Assembly (NCBI GenBank): GCA_965261535.1
Contig: OZ253469.1
Location: 1,178,001 to 1,242,000 of the forward strand
From: VXNE01 sp965261535
Lineage (GTDB): Bacteria > Pseudomonadota > Gammaproteobacteria > Pseudomonadales > Azotimanducaceae
Length of the DNA stretch: 64,000 nt
Direction of reading: 5' to 3'
Under the pieces are notes generated by a model. It was given only the letters and a program-made list of their open reading frames with translations, did no database searches and was not told the DNA's origin. Below are positions 54,188-63,037 of this stretch, in pieces (the first letter of the stretch is position 1; each line of letters starts with the position of its first letter). A program made the translations under genes and the position numbers.

Positions 54188-54909
54188 TGCCGGCAAATGA
54201 CGGTGATGCGATAGTCGGCGCGGGACGCTGTAAGTTTCCTCGGCTGGCGCCTGCCGTCCCAATCGTCCCAAGCGGCAACCTCGATTTGCCAACCCAGTTG
54301 ATTGAACCCATCCGCGTCTACGCCGCTAACCGGCCACTCCTGTGCGGGGCGGCCCGTGATCCAACTCGACAGCGCGCGGATCGGCACGTCCAGGCGAAGT
54401 TCGCGGCGTATCCAATCCCGCGCCTGGCCGTCGTTTATGCGCTCGCCCCGCGCTGTAAGCACCGACAGCCTGTCACCGTCCACCACCAGGTGCGTCCGGC
54501 CCTGCCCCAACGGCCCCCAGAATTCCACATCGAAGCCCGACTCGTACTGTCGCCAAAGAAAGTCCGCGCTCCCACCTCTCGTCCTAGCCGCAGCGCCCGT
54601 CCTAGCCGCAGCGCCCGTCCTAGCCGCAGCGCCCGTCCTAGCCGCAGCGCCCGTCCTAGCCGCAGCGCCCGTCCCAGCCGCAGCGCCCGTCCTAGCCGCA
54701 GCGCCCGTCCCAGCCGCAGCGCCCGTCCCAGCCACGGCGCCGACGCGTCCGGCAACGCTGAAATCCAACTCCGCAGCTCTAGGCGGGAGAGTCGCGCAAG
54801 CACCGATCAACAACGGCATCAACAAAAAAAATACGTTGACCAGTAGGGGGTTAGCACCAGTCCCGCGCCCCTTCCGGGAGGCTGGAAAGTCGCACTCATC
54901 TGGTACCAT
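54166..54909 (-). CDS. lolB: Outer-membrane lipoprotein LolB with repeat insertion
   Basis: LolB accepts lipoproteins from LolA at the outer membrane. The lipoprotein signal is NPLLVNVFFLLMPLLIGACA with Cys as lipidation site; the exact start (ATG 54909, or 54930) is uncertain. FSVAGRVGAVA and GGSADFLWRQYESGFDVEFW are the first beta strands; LGQGRTHLVVDGDRLSVLTA and LRLDVPIRALSSWITGRP follow. Between strands 1 and 2 lies a hexapeptide repeat (TGAAAR or TGAAAG), nine times, that normal LolB lacks. It is divergent from hemA, the classical arrangement. Confidence 0.85.
   Translation of the reverse strand: MVPDECDFPASRKGRGTGANPLLVNVFFLLMPLLIGACATLPPRAAELDFSVAGRVGAVAGTGAAAGTGAAARTGAAAGTGAAARTGAAARTGAAARTGAAARTGAAARTRGGSADFLWRQYESGFDVEFWGPLGQGRTHLVVDGDRLSVLTARGERINDGQARDWIRRELRLDVPIRALSSWITGRPAQEWPVSGVDADGFNQLGWQIEVAAWDDWDGRRQPRKLTASRADYRITVICRQWTFGPQ
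54581..54742. repeat. 18-bp tandem repeat inside lolB, about nine units
   Basis: The unit GTCCTAGCCGCAGCGCCC (plus strand) repeats eight times from 54581 to 54724, some units with CCTAG changed to CCCAG, and a degenerate ninth ends at 54742. The frame is kept (6 residues per unit). Confidence 0.95.
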
Positions 54910-54938
54910 TACGGTTTTCCATCGTCGCATTGGCGCAA

Positions 54939-56192
54939 ATGGCCCTTCTGGCTTACGGCGTTAGCTTCCGAACCGCGCCCATCGACATGCGGGAACGCAT
55001 CGCATTCGGGACGCGGGAATTGCCGTGCGCGCTCTCGCGCCTTGGCGAAACCCCGTCGCTGTCCGAAGCCGCGATTCTCTCGACCTGCAATCGTACCGAA
55101 ATTTATTGCGCACTAGACGCGCCGAATCACGATCCTGTCGCGAACTGGCTCGCGCGGGATCGCGGCATACCGGTCGGCGAACTGGCGGACGCCGCCTATG
55201 CGCTATGGAACGCCGATGCCGCCGCGCACGTCATGCGGGTCGCCGCCGGGCTCGAATCCCAGGTACTCGGCGAGCCGCAGATCCTGGGCCAGGTCAAGTC
55301 CGCATTCGACGCCGCGCGGCAAGCCGACTCCGTTGGGCCGGAACTCGACCTGCTGCTTCAAAGTTCGCTCAACGCCGCCAAGCGCGTCCGCACCGAAACC
55401 GACATCGGAAAGAATCCGATCTCCATCGCCTACGCCGCCGTCACCATGGCGCAGCACATCTTCGCCGACCTGTCGATGATCGACGCGCTACTTGTCGGCG
55501 CCGGAGAGATGATCGATCTCGTGGCGCGTCATCTGGGCCAGGCGCAGGTACGCAAGATTGGTATCGCCAATCGCACGTTCGACACCGCCCACGCCTTGGC
55601 GCGCGCGAACGGCACCGGCAGCGCGATCCACCTGGAGGACCTCGAGAAGCATCTCCCGGCGTACGATATCGTCATCAGTTCCACCGGCAGCGCCAGCCAC
55701 ATCATCACGAGGCACATGATCGAAAACGCAATCCGGGAGCGACGCCACAAGCCGATGTTCCTGGTGGACATCGCAGTGCCGAGGGATATAGAACCCTCCG
55801 TTGGCGATCTCGACGACGTGTTCCTGTACTCGATCGATGACCTCACCGAGGTCATCGAAGATAACGTGGCGACGCGACGCGAGGCGGCTGAACAAGCCGA
55901 GGCAATGGTCACAGAGGGCGTCGGGCGCTATACGAGGCAACGGCGCGTGCGGGACAATCAGGCATTGCTTCGACAGTTCCGCCAACGCGCCGAGGAGGCC
56001 CGCGACGAAGAACTCGCCCGCGCCCTGCAGCGCCTGGGCACGGAGCACGATCCCGAGAAGGTGATCGAGCGGCTCGCCCGCGACTTGACCAACAAACTCC
56101 TCCACGGGCCCATTGCGGCCATCCGGGACGCCAGCGCTGACGGCAGAACGGACATCCTCAACTACCTGCGCTCGCGCTACGGGTTGGATTGA
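54939..56192 (+). CDS. hemA: Glutamyl-tRNA reductase
   Basis: A 417-aa enzyme making glutamate-1-semialdehyde, the first committed step of tetrapyrrole synthesis. ATG 54939 (MALLAYGVSFRTAPIDMRER) aligns with the family start; an upstream TTG 54930 is open. Catalytic Cys50 lies in ILSTCNRTEIYC; the NADPH domain has LVGAGEMIDLVARHL; a C-terminal dimerisation helix bundle follows. Divergent from lolB; stop 1 nt before prfA. Confidence 0.96.
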   Translation: MALLAYGVSFRTAPIDMRERIAFGTRELPCALSRLGETPSLSEAAILSTCNRTEIYCALDAPNHDPVANWLARDRGIPVGELADAAYALWNADAAAHVMRVAAGLESQVLGEPQILGQVKSAFDAARQADSVGPELDLLLQSSLNAAKRVRTETDIGKNPISIAYAAVTMAQHIFADLSMIDALLVGAGEMIDLVARHLGQAQVRKIGIANRTFDTAHALARANGTGSAIHLEDLEKHLPAYDIVISSTGSASHIITRHMIENAIRERRHKPMFLVDIAVPRDIEPSVGDLDDVFLYSIDDLTEVIEDNVATRREAAEQAEAMVTEGVGRYTRQRRVRDNQALLRQFRQRAEEARDEELARALQRLGTEHDPEKVIERLARDLTNKLLHGPIAAIRDASADGRTDILNYLRSRYGLD

Positions 56193-56193
56193 T

Positions 56194-57285
56194 ATGCTGT
56201 CCGCCACCCTATCGGCCAAGCTGGATCGGCTGATCGACCGTCAGAACGAACTGTCGTCACTGCTTTCCGACCCAGAGGTTGTTGCCGACCGCAATCGCTA
56301 TACGGCGTTGATGAAGGAGTTCGCGGAACGCGAGCCGGTGCTGGTCGCCTACGGCGTCCTGAACAAGGCGATGTCGGCGCTGGCGGAATCCGAATCACTG
56401 CTTGAAGACGACGATCCGGAAATGCGCGAACTCGCGCAGGAAGAGGCCACCGAACAGCAGGCCGAGGCGGAGCAGGCCGAGCGCGAACTGAAACGGTTGC
56501 TGCTGCCCAAGGACCCGGACGACGCCCTCGATGTGTTCCTCGAAATTCGCGCGGGGACCGGCGGCGACGAAGCTGCGCTGTTCGCGGGCGACCTGTTTCG
56601 CATGTACGGCCGCTACTCCGAGGACCGCGGCTGGCAACTCACGAAACTCGCCGAGCGCTCCTCGGAACATGGCGGTTACAAGGAAGTGGTCGCGCGCATC
56701 GGCGGCAAGGACGTTTACGAACGGCTGAAGTTCGAGTCCGGGGCTCACCGGGTGCAGCGTGTCCCGGAGACAGAATCCCAGGGGCGCATTCACACCTCCG
56801 CATGTACCGTGGCGGTCCTTCCGGAACAGAAGCAGATCGACGCGGTGGACATCGACACCAAGGACGTGCGGGTCGACACGTACCGCGCCTCGGGCGCCGG
56901 CGGCCAGCACGTCAACAAGACCGACTCGGCGGTGCGACTGACGCATCTGCCGTCGGGCATCGTGGTCGAATGCCAGGACGAGCGGTCCCAGCACCAGAAC
57001 AGGATACGGGCGATGTCGCTGCTCAATGCAAAGCTGCTCGATCAGGCGCGCGCCGAACAACGCAACGAGCGCGAGCAAACGCGACGCAACCTGGTCGGCA
57101 CCGGCGACCGTTCGGAGCGCATCCGCACCTACAACTTTCCCGAACGCCGCGTAACCGACCACCGCATCGGGCTGGTGCTCTACAAACTTGAGGAGGTGTT
57201 GAACGGCAACCTCGATGGGTTCATCAGTCGATTGACGGAAGAACACCAGGCCGACTTGCTTGCCAGCATGGGTGATGGCGAGTGA
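56194..57285 (+). CDS. prfA: Peptide chain release factor 1
   Basis: A 363-aa RF1 from ATG 56194. Stop-codon recognition region RVPETESQGRIHTSA (PxT-type motif) and the peptidyl-hydrolysis motif ASGAGGQHVNKTDSAVRL are in place. It terminates at UAA/UAG. The stop overlaps the start of prmC (GTGA), whose product methylates the GGQ glutamine. Confidence 0.96.
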   Translation: MLSATLSAKLDRLIDRQNELSSLLSDPEVVADRNRYTALMKEFAEREPVLVAYGVLNKAMSALAESESLLEDDDPEMRELAQEEATEQQAEAEQAERELKRLLLPKDPDDALDVFLEIRAGTGGDEAALFAGDLFRMYGRYSEDRGWQLTKLAERSSEHGGYKEVVARIGGKDVYERLKFESGAHRVQRVPETESQGRIHTSACTVAVLPEQKQIDAVDIDTKDVRVDTYRASGAGGQHVNKTDSAVRLTHLPSGIVVECQDERSQHQNRIRAMSLLNAKLLDQARAEQRNEREQTRRNLVGTGDRSERIRTYNFPERRVTDHRIGLVLYKLEEVLNGNLDGFISRLTEEHQADLLASMGDGE

Positions 57286-58097
57286 GCACGCTCGGCGCCT
57301 GTTTCGCGTCGGCTAGCGCCGCCCTGCCGAGGTTCGAGGCCGAACTGCTGACAGCACATGCGTTGCAACAGCAATCGAGCGCCCTGTATGCATTCCCCGA
57401 ACGCCGCGTCCCCAACCGGCTGATGCGCCGGCACGTGGACTGTATCGAGCGGCGCCAGCGCGGCGAACCTGTGGCCTACATCATGGGCGAGCGAGGATTC
57501 TGGAACCTGACGCTCGCCGTGGACCGGCGCGCGCTGATTCCCCGCGCGGACACGGAGTGCCTGGTCGAGGCTGCCCTGGCGCGCATAGGGGCACCACCAC
57601 GCGCGCGCGTTCTGGACCTTGGAACCGGATCCGGCGCCGTCGCGCTGGCCGTGGCGGCCAGTTGCCCGACGGCGGACGTCGAGGGCATCGACCGCGATCC
57701 GGGTTGCATCGCCCTCGCCCGACACAACGCCGAAAATCTGGGTATCAGCGCCACTTTCTTCGAGTCCGACTGGTTTTCGGCGGTCCGGGGCACCTACGAT
57801 GCGATCCTGGCCAATCCTCCCTACATAGCCGAAGACGACCCCCATCTCTATCGGGGTGATCTGCGCTTCGAACCACGCCCAGCGCTGGTCGGCGGATCCG
57901 ACGGCCTGTCGCATTTGCGTCGTATCGTGCGCCAGGCACCGAACCACCTTGATCGGGGCGGAACCCTGCTGGTCGAACACGGCTACGATCAGGCCGAACC
58001 CGTTCGCGCATTGTTCCGAGGTGCTGAGTTCGGAAGCATCGAAACGCTGACCGATATGGCTTGCCTCCCGCGCGTGACCCTGGGCCAATGGGCGTGA
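57282..58097 (+). CDS. prmC: Release factor glutamine methyltransferase
   Basis: A 271-aa N5-glutamine methyltransferase. GTG 57282 lies in the prfA stop. SAM motif I is VLDLGTGSGAVALAV; NPPYIA is the glutamine-binding NPPY motif; FEPRPALVGGSDGLSHLRRI is typical of PrmC. It modifies the GGQ motif of RF1/RF2. Confidence 0.95.
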   Translation: MSTLGACFASASAALPRFEAELLTAHALQQQSSALYAFPERRVPNRLMRRHVDCIERRQRGEPVAYIMGERGFWNLTLAVDRRALIPRADTECLVEAALARIGAPPRARVLDLGTGSGAVALAVAASCPTADVEGIDRDPGCIALARHNAENLGISATFFESDWFSAVRGTYDAILANPPYIAEDDPHLYRGDLRFEPRPALVGGSDGLSHLRRIVRQAPNHLDRGGTLLVEHGYDQAEPVRALFRGAEFGSIETLTDMACLPRVTLGQWA

Positions 58098-58855
58098 ACG
58101 ACGACCAACTCCTGCGCTACAGCCGCCAGATCATGCTGCCGGAGTTCGATATCGCCGGACAGGAGCGGCTCCTGTCGGCCCGTGTGTTGATCGCCGGCGT
58201 CGGCGGACTCGGCTCGCCCGCCGCGTTGTACCTCGCGGCCGCCGGCGTCGGCCATCTCACCCTCGCCGATGACGACGCCGTCGACCTTTCGAACCTGCAG
58301 CGCCAGATCGCACATGGCGAAGCGAGCCTGGGTCAACCCAAGGCAACCTCCGCAGCCTCGGCGATCTCCCGAATCAACTCTACCGTCAGGACGGTTCCCC
58401 TGTGCCGCAGGCTGGAGGGCGATGTCCTCGCGGCGGCGGTGGCTGATGCGGATCTCGTACTCGACGCCACCGACAACATGGAGAGCCGCGTCGCCATCAA
58501 TCGTCTGTGCGTGGACACCCGGACGCCGCTGGTCTCCGGGGCCGCCATTCGGATGGAAGGACAAGTCGCGGTGTTCGATCCCAGGGAGGCGGACTCGCCG
58601 TGCTACCAGTGCCTGTATCCCGCAGGGGAAGGCGAGGCACTGAACTGTGCCGAGAACGGCGTCATCGCGCCCCTGGTCGGCATTGTCGGCACGGTGCAGG
58701 CCATGGAAGCGGTGAAGCTGATCGCCGGCGTCGGCGAGACGCTCGTAGGCTACGTGCTCTATCTCGACGCCAAGCGCATGGAGTGGCGCAAGTTCACGCT
58801 GCCCAAGAACCCGAAGTGCGCCGTTTGCGGCAAGCGCGCAGAACCGGAGAACTGA
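58088..58855 (+). CDS. moeB: Molybdopterin-synthase adenylyltransferase (MoeB/ThiF/HesA family)
   Basis: A 255-aa E1-like adenylyltransferase. LIAGVGGLGSPAALYLAAAG is the ATP-binding fold; DLSNLQRQI and DATDN follow; Zn ligands are CYQC and CAVC. It adenylates a MoaD/ThiS-type sulfur carrier. ATG 58088 overlaps prmC by 10 nt. This prfA-prmC-moeB order is common in gammaproteobacteria. Function as ThiF instead of MoeB cannot be excluded. Confidence 0.88.
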   Translation: MGVNDDQLLRYSRQIMLPEFDIAGQERLLSARVLIAGVGGLGSPAALYLAAAGVGHLTLADDDAVDLSNLQRQIAHGEASLGQPKATSAASAISRINSTVRTVPLCRRLEGDVLAAAVADADLVLDATDNMESRVAINRLCVDTRTPLVSGAAIRMEGQVAVFDPREADSPCYQCLYPAGEGEALNCAENGVIAPLVGIVGTVQAMEAVKLIAGVGETLVGYVLYLDAKRMEWRKFTLPKNPKCAVCGKRAEPEN

Positions 58856-58857
58856 CC

Positions 58858-60462
58858 CTGGCCGACGATATAGTTGATGTCCTGATCGTGGGCGCAGGGG
58901 CGTCCGGCGCCGCCGTGGCGTGGAGCCTCGCGGAAACCCGGATGCGCATCATGTGCATGGAACAGGGCGACTGGATGAATCCCGCCGAATACCCGAGCAA
59001 CCGGCGTGACTGGGAAGTGCTGCAAGGAAGGGATTACTCGATCAGTCCCAACTTCCGCCACCGCGCGGCGGACTATCCGATCAACGACGACGACTCACCC
59101 ATCGCGGTCGCCAATTTCAACGCCGTCGGCGGCAGTACGATTCTCTATTCGGCGCATTTCCCCCGTTTCCACCCCTCCGACTTCCGCGTCAAGTCCCTCG
59201 ACGGCGTCGCCGACGACTGGCCGATCGACTACGCCTTGCTCGATCCCTATTTCGCCGAAAACGACCGCAATATCGGCGTCGCCGGCCTGGCCGGCGATCC
59301 AGCCTATCCGCCGCACAACCCGCCGCTGCCCCATGTGCCGATGGGTCGCATGGGCGAAAAGATCGCAAGCGGTTTCAACAAACTGGGTTGGCACTGGTGG
59401 CCATCCGACAGCGCCATCGCGACCCGACAGTACGAGGGCCGCGAGCAGTGCGCCAACCTCGGCCCATGCAACGCCGGCTGCGCCACGGGCGCGAAAAGTA
59501 GCGCCGACGTCACCTATTGGCCCATGGCGCAACGCGCCGGCGTCGAGTTGGCGACGAACTGCCGCGTGCGCGAAGTCACCGTGGACGCGCGGGACATGGC
59601 CACCGGCGTCATCTACTACGACGAAAACGGCGTCGAACGCCGTCAGCGCGCGGAAGTGGTGATCATGGCGTGCAACGGCGTCGGCACGCCGCGCCTGCTG
59701 CTCAATTCCGTTTCCGCGCGCTTCCCTCAAGGGTTGGCGAATCGGTCCGGCCTGGTGGGGAAGAACCTGATGTTCCACCCGTGGGGCAACGTCACCGGGG
59801 TGTTCCACGAGCCGCTCGAATCGCACTTCGGCCCGCAGGGATGCTGCATTCTCAGTCAACAGTTCTACGAAACCGATCGGATGCGCGACTTCGTGCGCGG
59901 CTACAACATGCAGATCGTCCGCGGCAGCGGACCCGTCGGCACGGCGCGCCAGGGCATGGACGCCGGATCGATTCCCTGGGGCGCGGGACACCACGAGGCA
60001 TTCGAGAAGTACTACGACCGGGTCATCAGATTGGGAATCTGTTGCGAAGACCTGCCAGAGGAGTGCAATCGCGTCACACTCGACCCCGAACTCAAGGACT
60101 CGAACGGCATCCCGGCGCCGAAGATCGCCTATCGACTGAGCGAGAACAGCGAGCGGATGCTGCAACACGGGCTTGAGAAAGGCAGCGAAGTCATGCGCGC
60201 GGCCGGAGCGTGGGAGATCACGAAGCAAGGACCGCTCCGCATGGCCGGCTGGCACCTGCTCGGAACGGCGCGCATGGGCACGGACCCGGAACGGTCGGTA
60301 GTCAACGCCTGGGGACGGAGCCACGACGTGCGCAACCTGTTCATCGTCGATGGCAGCGTCTTCGTCACAGCGGGCGGCGTCAATCCCACAACCACCATCC
60401 AGGCGGTGGCGCTCTATATCGCCGATTCCATGAAGAAGAACCTCGCCAACCTGTTCGACTAG
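58858..60462 (+). CDS. GMC-family FAD oxidoreductase
   Basis: A 534-aa flavoprotein. The FAD-binding VDVLIVGAGASGAAVAW lies at the N-terminus; AVGGSTILYSAHFPRFHPSD and the C-terminal DGSVFVTAGGVNPTTTIQAV (active-site His/Asn region) are typical of the GMC/2-keto-gluconate dehydrogenase type. It has a Cys cluster CANLGPCNAGCATGAKSS. The frame has no ATG, GTG or TTG between the upstream stop and the FAD motif; CTG 58858, 8-9 nt after CGGAGA, is the likely start. The substrate is an alcohol or sugar, not named. Confidence 0.85.
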   Translation: MADDIVDVLIVGAGASGAAVAWSLAETRMRIMCMEQGDWMNPAEYPSNRRDWEVLQGRDYSISPNFRHRAADYPINDDDSPIAVANFNAVGGSTILYSAHFPRFHPSDFRVKSLDGVADDWPIDYALLDPYFAENDRNIGVAGLAGDPAYPPHNPPLPHVPMGRMGEKIASGFNKLGWHWWPSDSAIATRQYEGREQCANLGPCNAGCATGAKSSADVTYWPMAQRAGVELATNCRVREVTVDARDMATGVIYYDENGVERRQRAEVVIMACNGVGTPRLLLNSVSARFPQGLANRSGLVGKNLMFHPWGNVTGVFHEPLESHFGPQGCCILSQQFYETDRMRDFVRGYNMQIVRGSGPVGTARQGMDAGSIPWGAGHHEAFEKYYDRVIRLGICCEDLPEECNRVTLDPELKDSNGIPAPKIAYRLSENSERMLQHGLEKGSEVMRAAGAWEITKQGPLRMAGWHLLGTARMGTDPERSVVNAWGRSHDVRNLFIVDGSVFVTAGGVNPTTTIQAVALYIADSMKKNLANLFD

Positions 60463-60561
60463 CAGGACACCTCAGCAATCCTCCACTCTGGAGCCAGTCT
60501 ATTCGTGCGGCATATCAGCCTGACAAATCTGTTACATCGCTGAAGCAAGGCCGAGATCTAC

Positions 60562-60600
60562 ACCCTGAAATCTGTGTGGCTACCCATCAGATTTCAGGGT
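60562..60600. promoter_or_regulatory. Perfect 13-bp inverted repeat before the AAA_14 ATPase gene
   Basis: ACCCTGAAATCTG (60562-60574) and CAGATTTCAGGGT (60588-60600) are exact inverse copies with a 13-nt spacer, ending 11 nt before ATG 60612. It could be an autoregulatory operator or a hairpin in the 5' leader. Confidence 0.7.
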
Positions 60601-60611
60601 ACGCTTGTCGC

Positions 60612-61769
60612 ATGATACGACGTCCTCACCAACTCGCTCGGTTGCGAAGCCTTCTGCGCAACAATCCGGTTGTCGCTATTCTCGGTGCCAGGCAAGTAGG
60701 CAAGACAACGCTGGCTAGAGATCTCCAGAGAAAGTGGAAACAGCCTTGCCACGCCTTCGACCTGGAGCGCCAACGCGATATCGTCCGGTTGGCCGACCCG
60801 GAACTGGCTCTCGAACCGCTCAAGGGACTCGTCGTGCTGGACGAGATTCAGCGAATGCCCGACCTGTTCCCGTTGCTCTGCGTACTGGCCGACCGAAGAC
60901 CAATCCGTACCAGGTTTTTGGTGCTGGGCAGTGCCTCTCCGGAATTGCTTCGGCAAGGGAATGAGACCTTGGCGGGACGTCTCGCATTGCACGCCCTCGA
61001 CGGATTCTCTCTGCAGGAGGTGGGCATCAAGAACCACTCGAAACTTTGGCTTCGAGGAGGCTTCCCTCGTTCGTTCCTGGCGTCATCCAACGCAAGAAGT
61101 CGGGACTGGCGCGAGGACTTCATCAGCACGTTTCTCGAACGAGACCTGCCGCAGCTCGGCATTCGCGTAGGCGCCGCCACGCTCAGGCGATTTTGGACAA
61201 TGCTGGCTCACTATCACGGCAATATCTGGAATGCCTCGGAATTTGCCCGCAACTTCGGAGTGAACCATACGACCATCCGACACTACCTTGACATCCTCAC
61301 GTCGGCGTTTGTCCTAAGGCAACTCCAGCCATGGCATGAGAACCTGAAGAAGCGTCAAGTCAAGGCTCCGAAGGTCTACCTTGCCGACTCCGGCCTATTG
61401 CACGCATTGCTTGGAGTCACCAACAAGACTGACCTTGATGCTCATCCACAACTCGGTGCGTCATGGGAAGGATTTGTGATTTCTCATGTGACTCGGTTCC
61501 TTGCCGTCCGGCCGCACGAATGTTTCTTCTGGGCGACTCACACAGGTGCTGAACTCGACCTGTTGGTCGTGCGCGGCAGAAGGCGTTGGGGATTCGAAGT
61601 CAAACGCACGTCGGCACCAACCATCACGCCGTCGATGCGGACGGTTCTGCCCGACTTGAAGCTCCAGCGTCTCTTCGTCATTCATGCCGGCCAGCACTCT
61701 TTCGACATGGCGAAGAAGATACGAGCAGTTGCGTTTTCGCATCTGCTGGACGAATTGAAACCATGGTAG
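60612..61769 (+). CDS. AAA_14/DUF4143 ATP-binding protein
   Basis: A 385-aa protein. Walker A is VAILGARQVGKTTLAR; Walker B VVLDEIQRMPDLF; a sensor motif LVLGSASPELL. The C-terminal DUF4143 part has KVYLADSGLLHALLG, GASWEGFVISHV and the nuclease-like LDLLVVRGRRRWGFEVKRT (D...ExK). Such proteins are widespread and of unknown role, often solitary or in mobile DNA. ATG 60612. It is flanked by core genes. Confidence 0.85.
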   Translation: MIRRPHQLARLRSLLRNNPVVAILGARQVGKTTLARDLQRKWKQPCHAFDLERQRDIVRLADPELALEPLKGLVVLDEIQRMPDLFPLLCVLADRRPIRTRFLVLGSASPELLRQGNETLAGRLALHALDGFSLQEVGIKNHSKLWLRGGFPRSFLASSNARSRDWREDFISTFLERDLPQLGIRVGAATLRRFWTMLAHYHGNIWNASEFARNFGVNHTTIRHYLDILTSAFVLRQLQPWHENLKKRQVKAPKVYLADSGLLHALLGVTNKTDLDAHPQLGASWEGFVISHVTRFLAVRPHECFFWATHTGAELDLLVVRGRRRWGFEVKRTSAPTITPSMRTVLPDLKLQRLFVIHAGQHSFDMAKKIRAVAFSHLLDELKPW

Positions 61770-61826
61770 GTGCCACGGGCGGTTGACTCGCTGGTCAATG
61801 CGGAAGGGCGCGCCTTTGGATCGGGC

Positions 61827-62408
61827 TTAGACCAGGTCCCTGACGCGTTCCGCCACCGCTTCGACGCCCTCGGCAAAGGACAGGTAGTCGACGATGCGGC
61901 CAAAGGGATCGACGATGTAGACCGTCGAGGCGTGCGACACCTGGTAGTCGTCGGCGCCGCGCGGCGGAGCGTCCTGGAGGAAGGTCTTGAAGGAGGCCGC
62001 CACGCCTTCAAGGGCCGCGCGCGAGCCGGTCAACCCCACGAAACGATGGTCGAAGCGTTCGACGTACGCGGCGACTTTCGCGGGGATGTCGCGCTCCGGG
62101 TCGACCGAGATGAATACCGGTGTAATGCCGCGCGAGTGCCCGGTGTCGTCGAGTTGCGCCATCACGCGGGTCAGATTGCTCATGTGCGTGGGGCAGATGC
62201 CGTGGCAATTGGTAAACCCGAAAAAGACCAGCAGATAGCGACCGCCGAAATCCTTTTGCGTGACCGGTTCGCCGTGCTGATTCGTCAGCGAAAAGCTCAC
62301 CCTTCCGTCGGCTTCGTAATACCTGACCGCCAGGGCGAAAGATGCGGCGACAACGGCGAGAACGACGCCGAAGAAACCGATGCTCTTGACTCGGGGCGAT
62401 ATGTACAT
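61827..62408 (-). CDS. SCO1/SenC-type copper chaperone
   Basis: A 193-aa protein from ATG 62408 with one N-terminal helix (IGFFGVVLAVVAASFALAV). The thioredoxin-like domain has FFGFTNCHGICPTHMSNL (CxxxC copper site) and SHASTVYIVDPFGRI (the conserved His). It delivers copper to the CuA or CuB centre of cytochrome oxidase. The frame is open upstream but overlaps the membrane-protein gene. Last gene of the oxidase cluster. Confidence 0.9.
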   Translation of the reverse strand: MYISPRVKSIGFFGVVLAVVAASFALAVRYYEADGRVSFSLTNQHGEPVTQKDFGGRYLLVFFGFTNCHGICPTHMSNLTRVMAQLDDTGHSRGITPVFISVDPERDIPAKVAAYVERFDHRFVGLTGSRAALEGVAASFKTFLQDAPPRGADDYQVSHASTVYIVDPFGRIVDYLSFAEGVEAVAERVRDLV

Positions 62409-62416
62409 GTGTTCCC

Positions 62417-63037
62417 TTACGGCTTGCGCGCGGACGCGACCGACCACGCGCCGAAGAATACCGGATAGAGCCAGGTGATGGACAATGCGACTCCAAGCAC
62501 CAGCAAGCCCCGTCCCAATAGCACTTGATCGTCGAGCAGGTAACTGTTGCACAGACGATCCGGAGAGATGAGATACAGCCAGCCGAGACGAAAACACATC
62601 GCCAGAAACTCTATCTTCACGAGGCCCCGGGCGATGGGATGCAGGCGCTGCCAGCTCCATGCCAGCGGCATGCCAGCCAATATGACCAGGGAGGCGTACT
62701 TGGCGGCTGCAACCGCGGGCGCTTGCAACGACGCATCAAGCCAGCGCGGAATCATCCAGAAGGCCAGCGCAAAGGTGACCAACAGGATGCCGGGGATACC
62801 GCCCCCATTTAGCGGTTCCAGCGCCTTGCGCCAATGCGGCTCAACGCTCTGCCCCAGGACAAACCCCACGGCCACGAGCAAGGGAATCTCCACCAGCACG
62901 TGACTCGACAGGCGCGATTCCAACCAGGTGCCGAAGGGCGTCAGCGCGACTGCGGCCCACGCGGCCACAGCGACCGCCAGCCAGGCGCGTTCCGCGACGG
63001 CAGTCGAATGCCGGGCTATCCGGCCTGTAACCGCCAC
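62417..63037 (-). CDS. Membrane protein of the cytochrome oxidase cluster
   Basis: A 206-aa polytopic protein with about five or six helices (HVLVEIPLLVAVGFVLGQSV, WMIPRWLDASLQ) and conserved RLCNSYLLDDQVLLGRGLLV. I know related genes only as neighbours of oxidase and SCO genes. GTG 63037 overlaps the upstream SCO gene by 22 nt. The family has no established role. Confidence 0.7.
   Translation of the reverse strand: MAVTGRIARHSTAVAERAWLAVAVAAWAAVALTPFGTWLESRLSSHVLVEIPLLVAVGFVLGQSVEPHWRKALEPLNGGGIPGILLVTFALAFWMIPRWLDASLQAPAVAAAKYASLVILAGMPLAWSWQRLHPIARGLVKIEFLAMCFRLGWLYLISPDRLCNSYLLDDQVLLGRGLLVLGVALSITWLYPVFFGAWSVASARKP

Noticed and set aside
54187..54964. Plus-strand frames over lolB with long repeats
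   Set aside because: They mirror the 18-bp repeat; the minus strand has the lipoprotein signal and LolB strands.
56770..56800. PET instead of PAT in the RF1 stop-recognition motif as evidence of altered stop usage
   Set aside because: PxT with Glu is, to my knowledge, common in normal RF1 proteins; genes here use all three stops.
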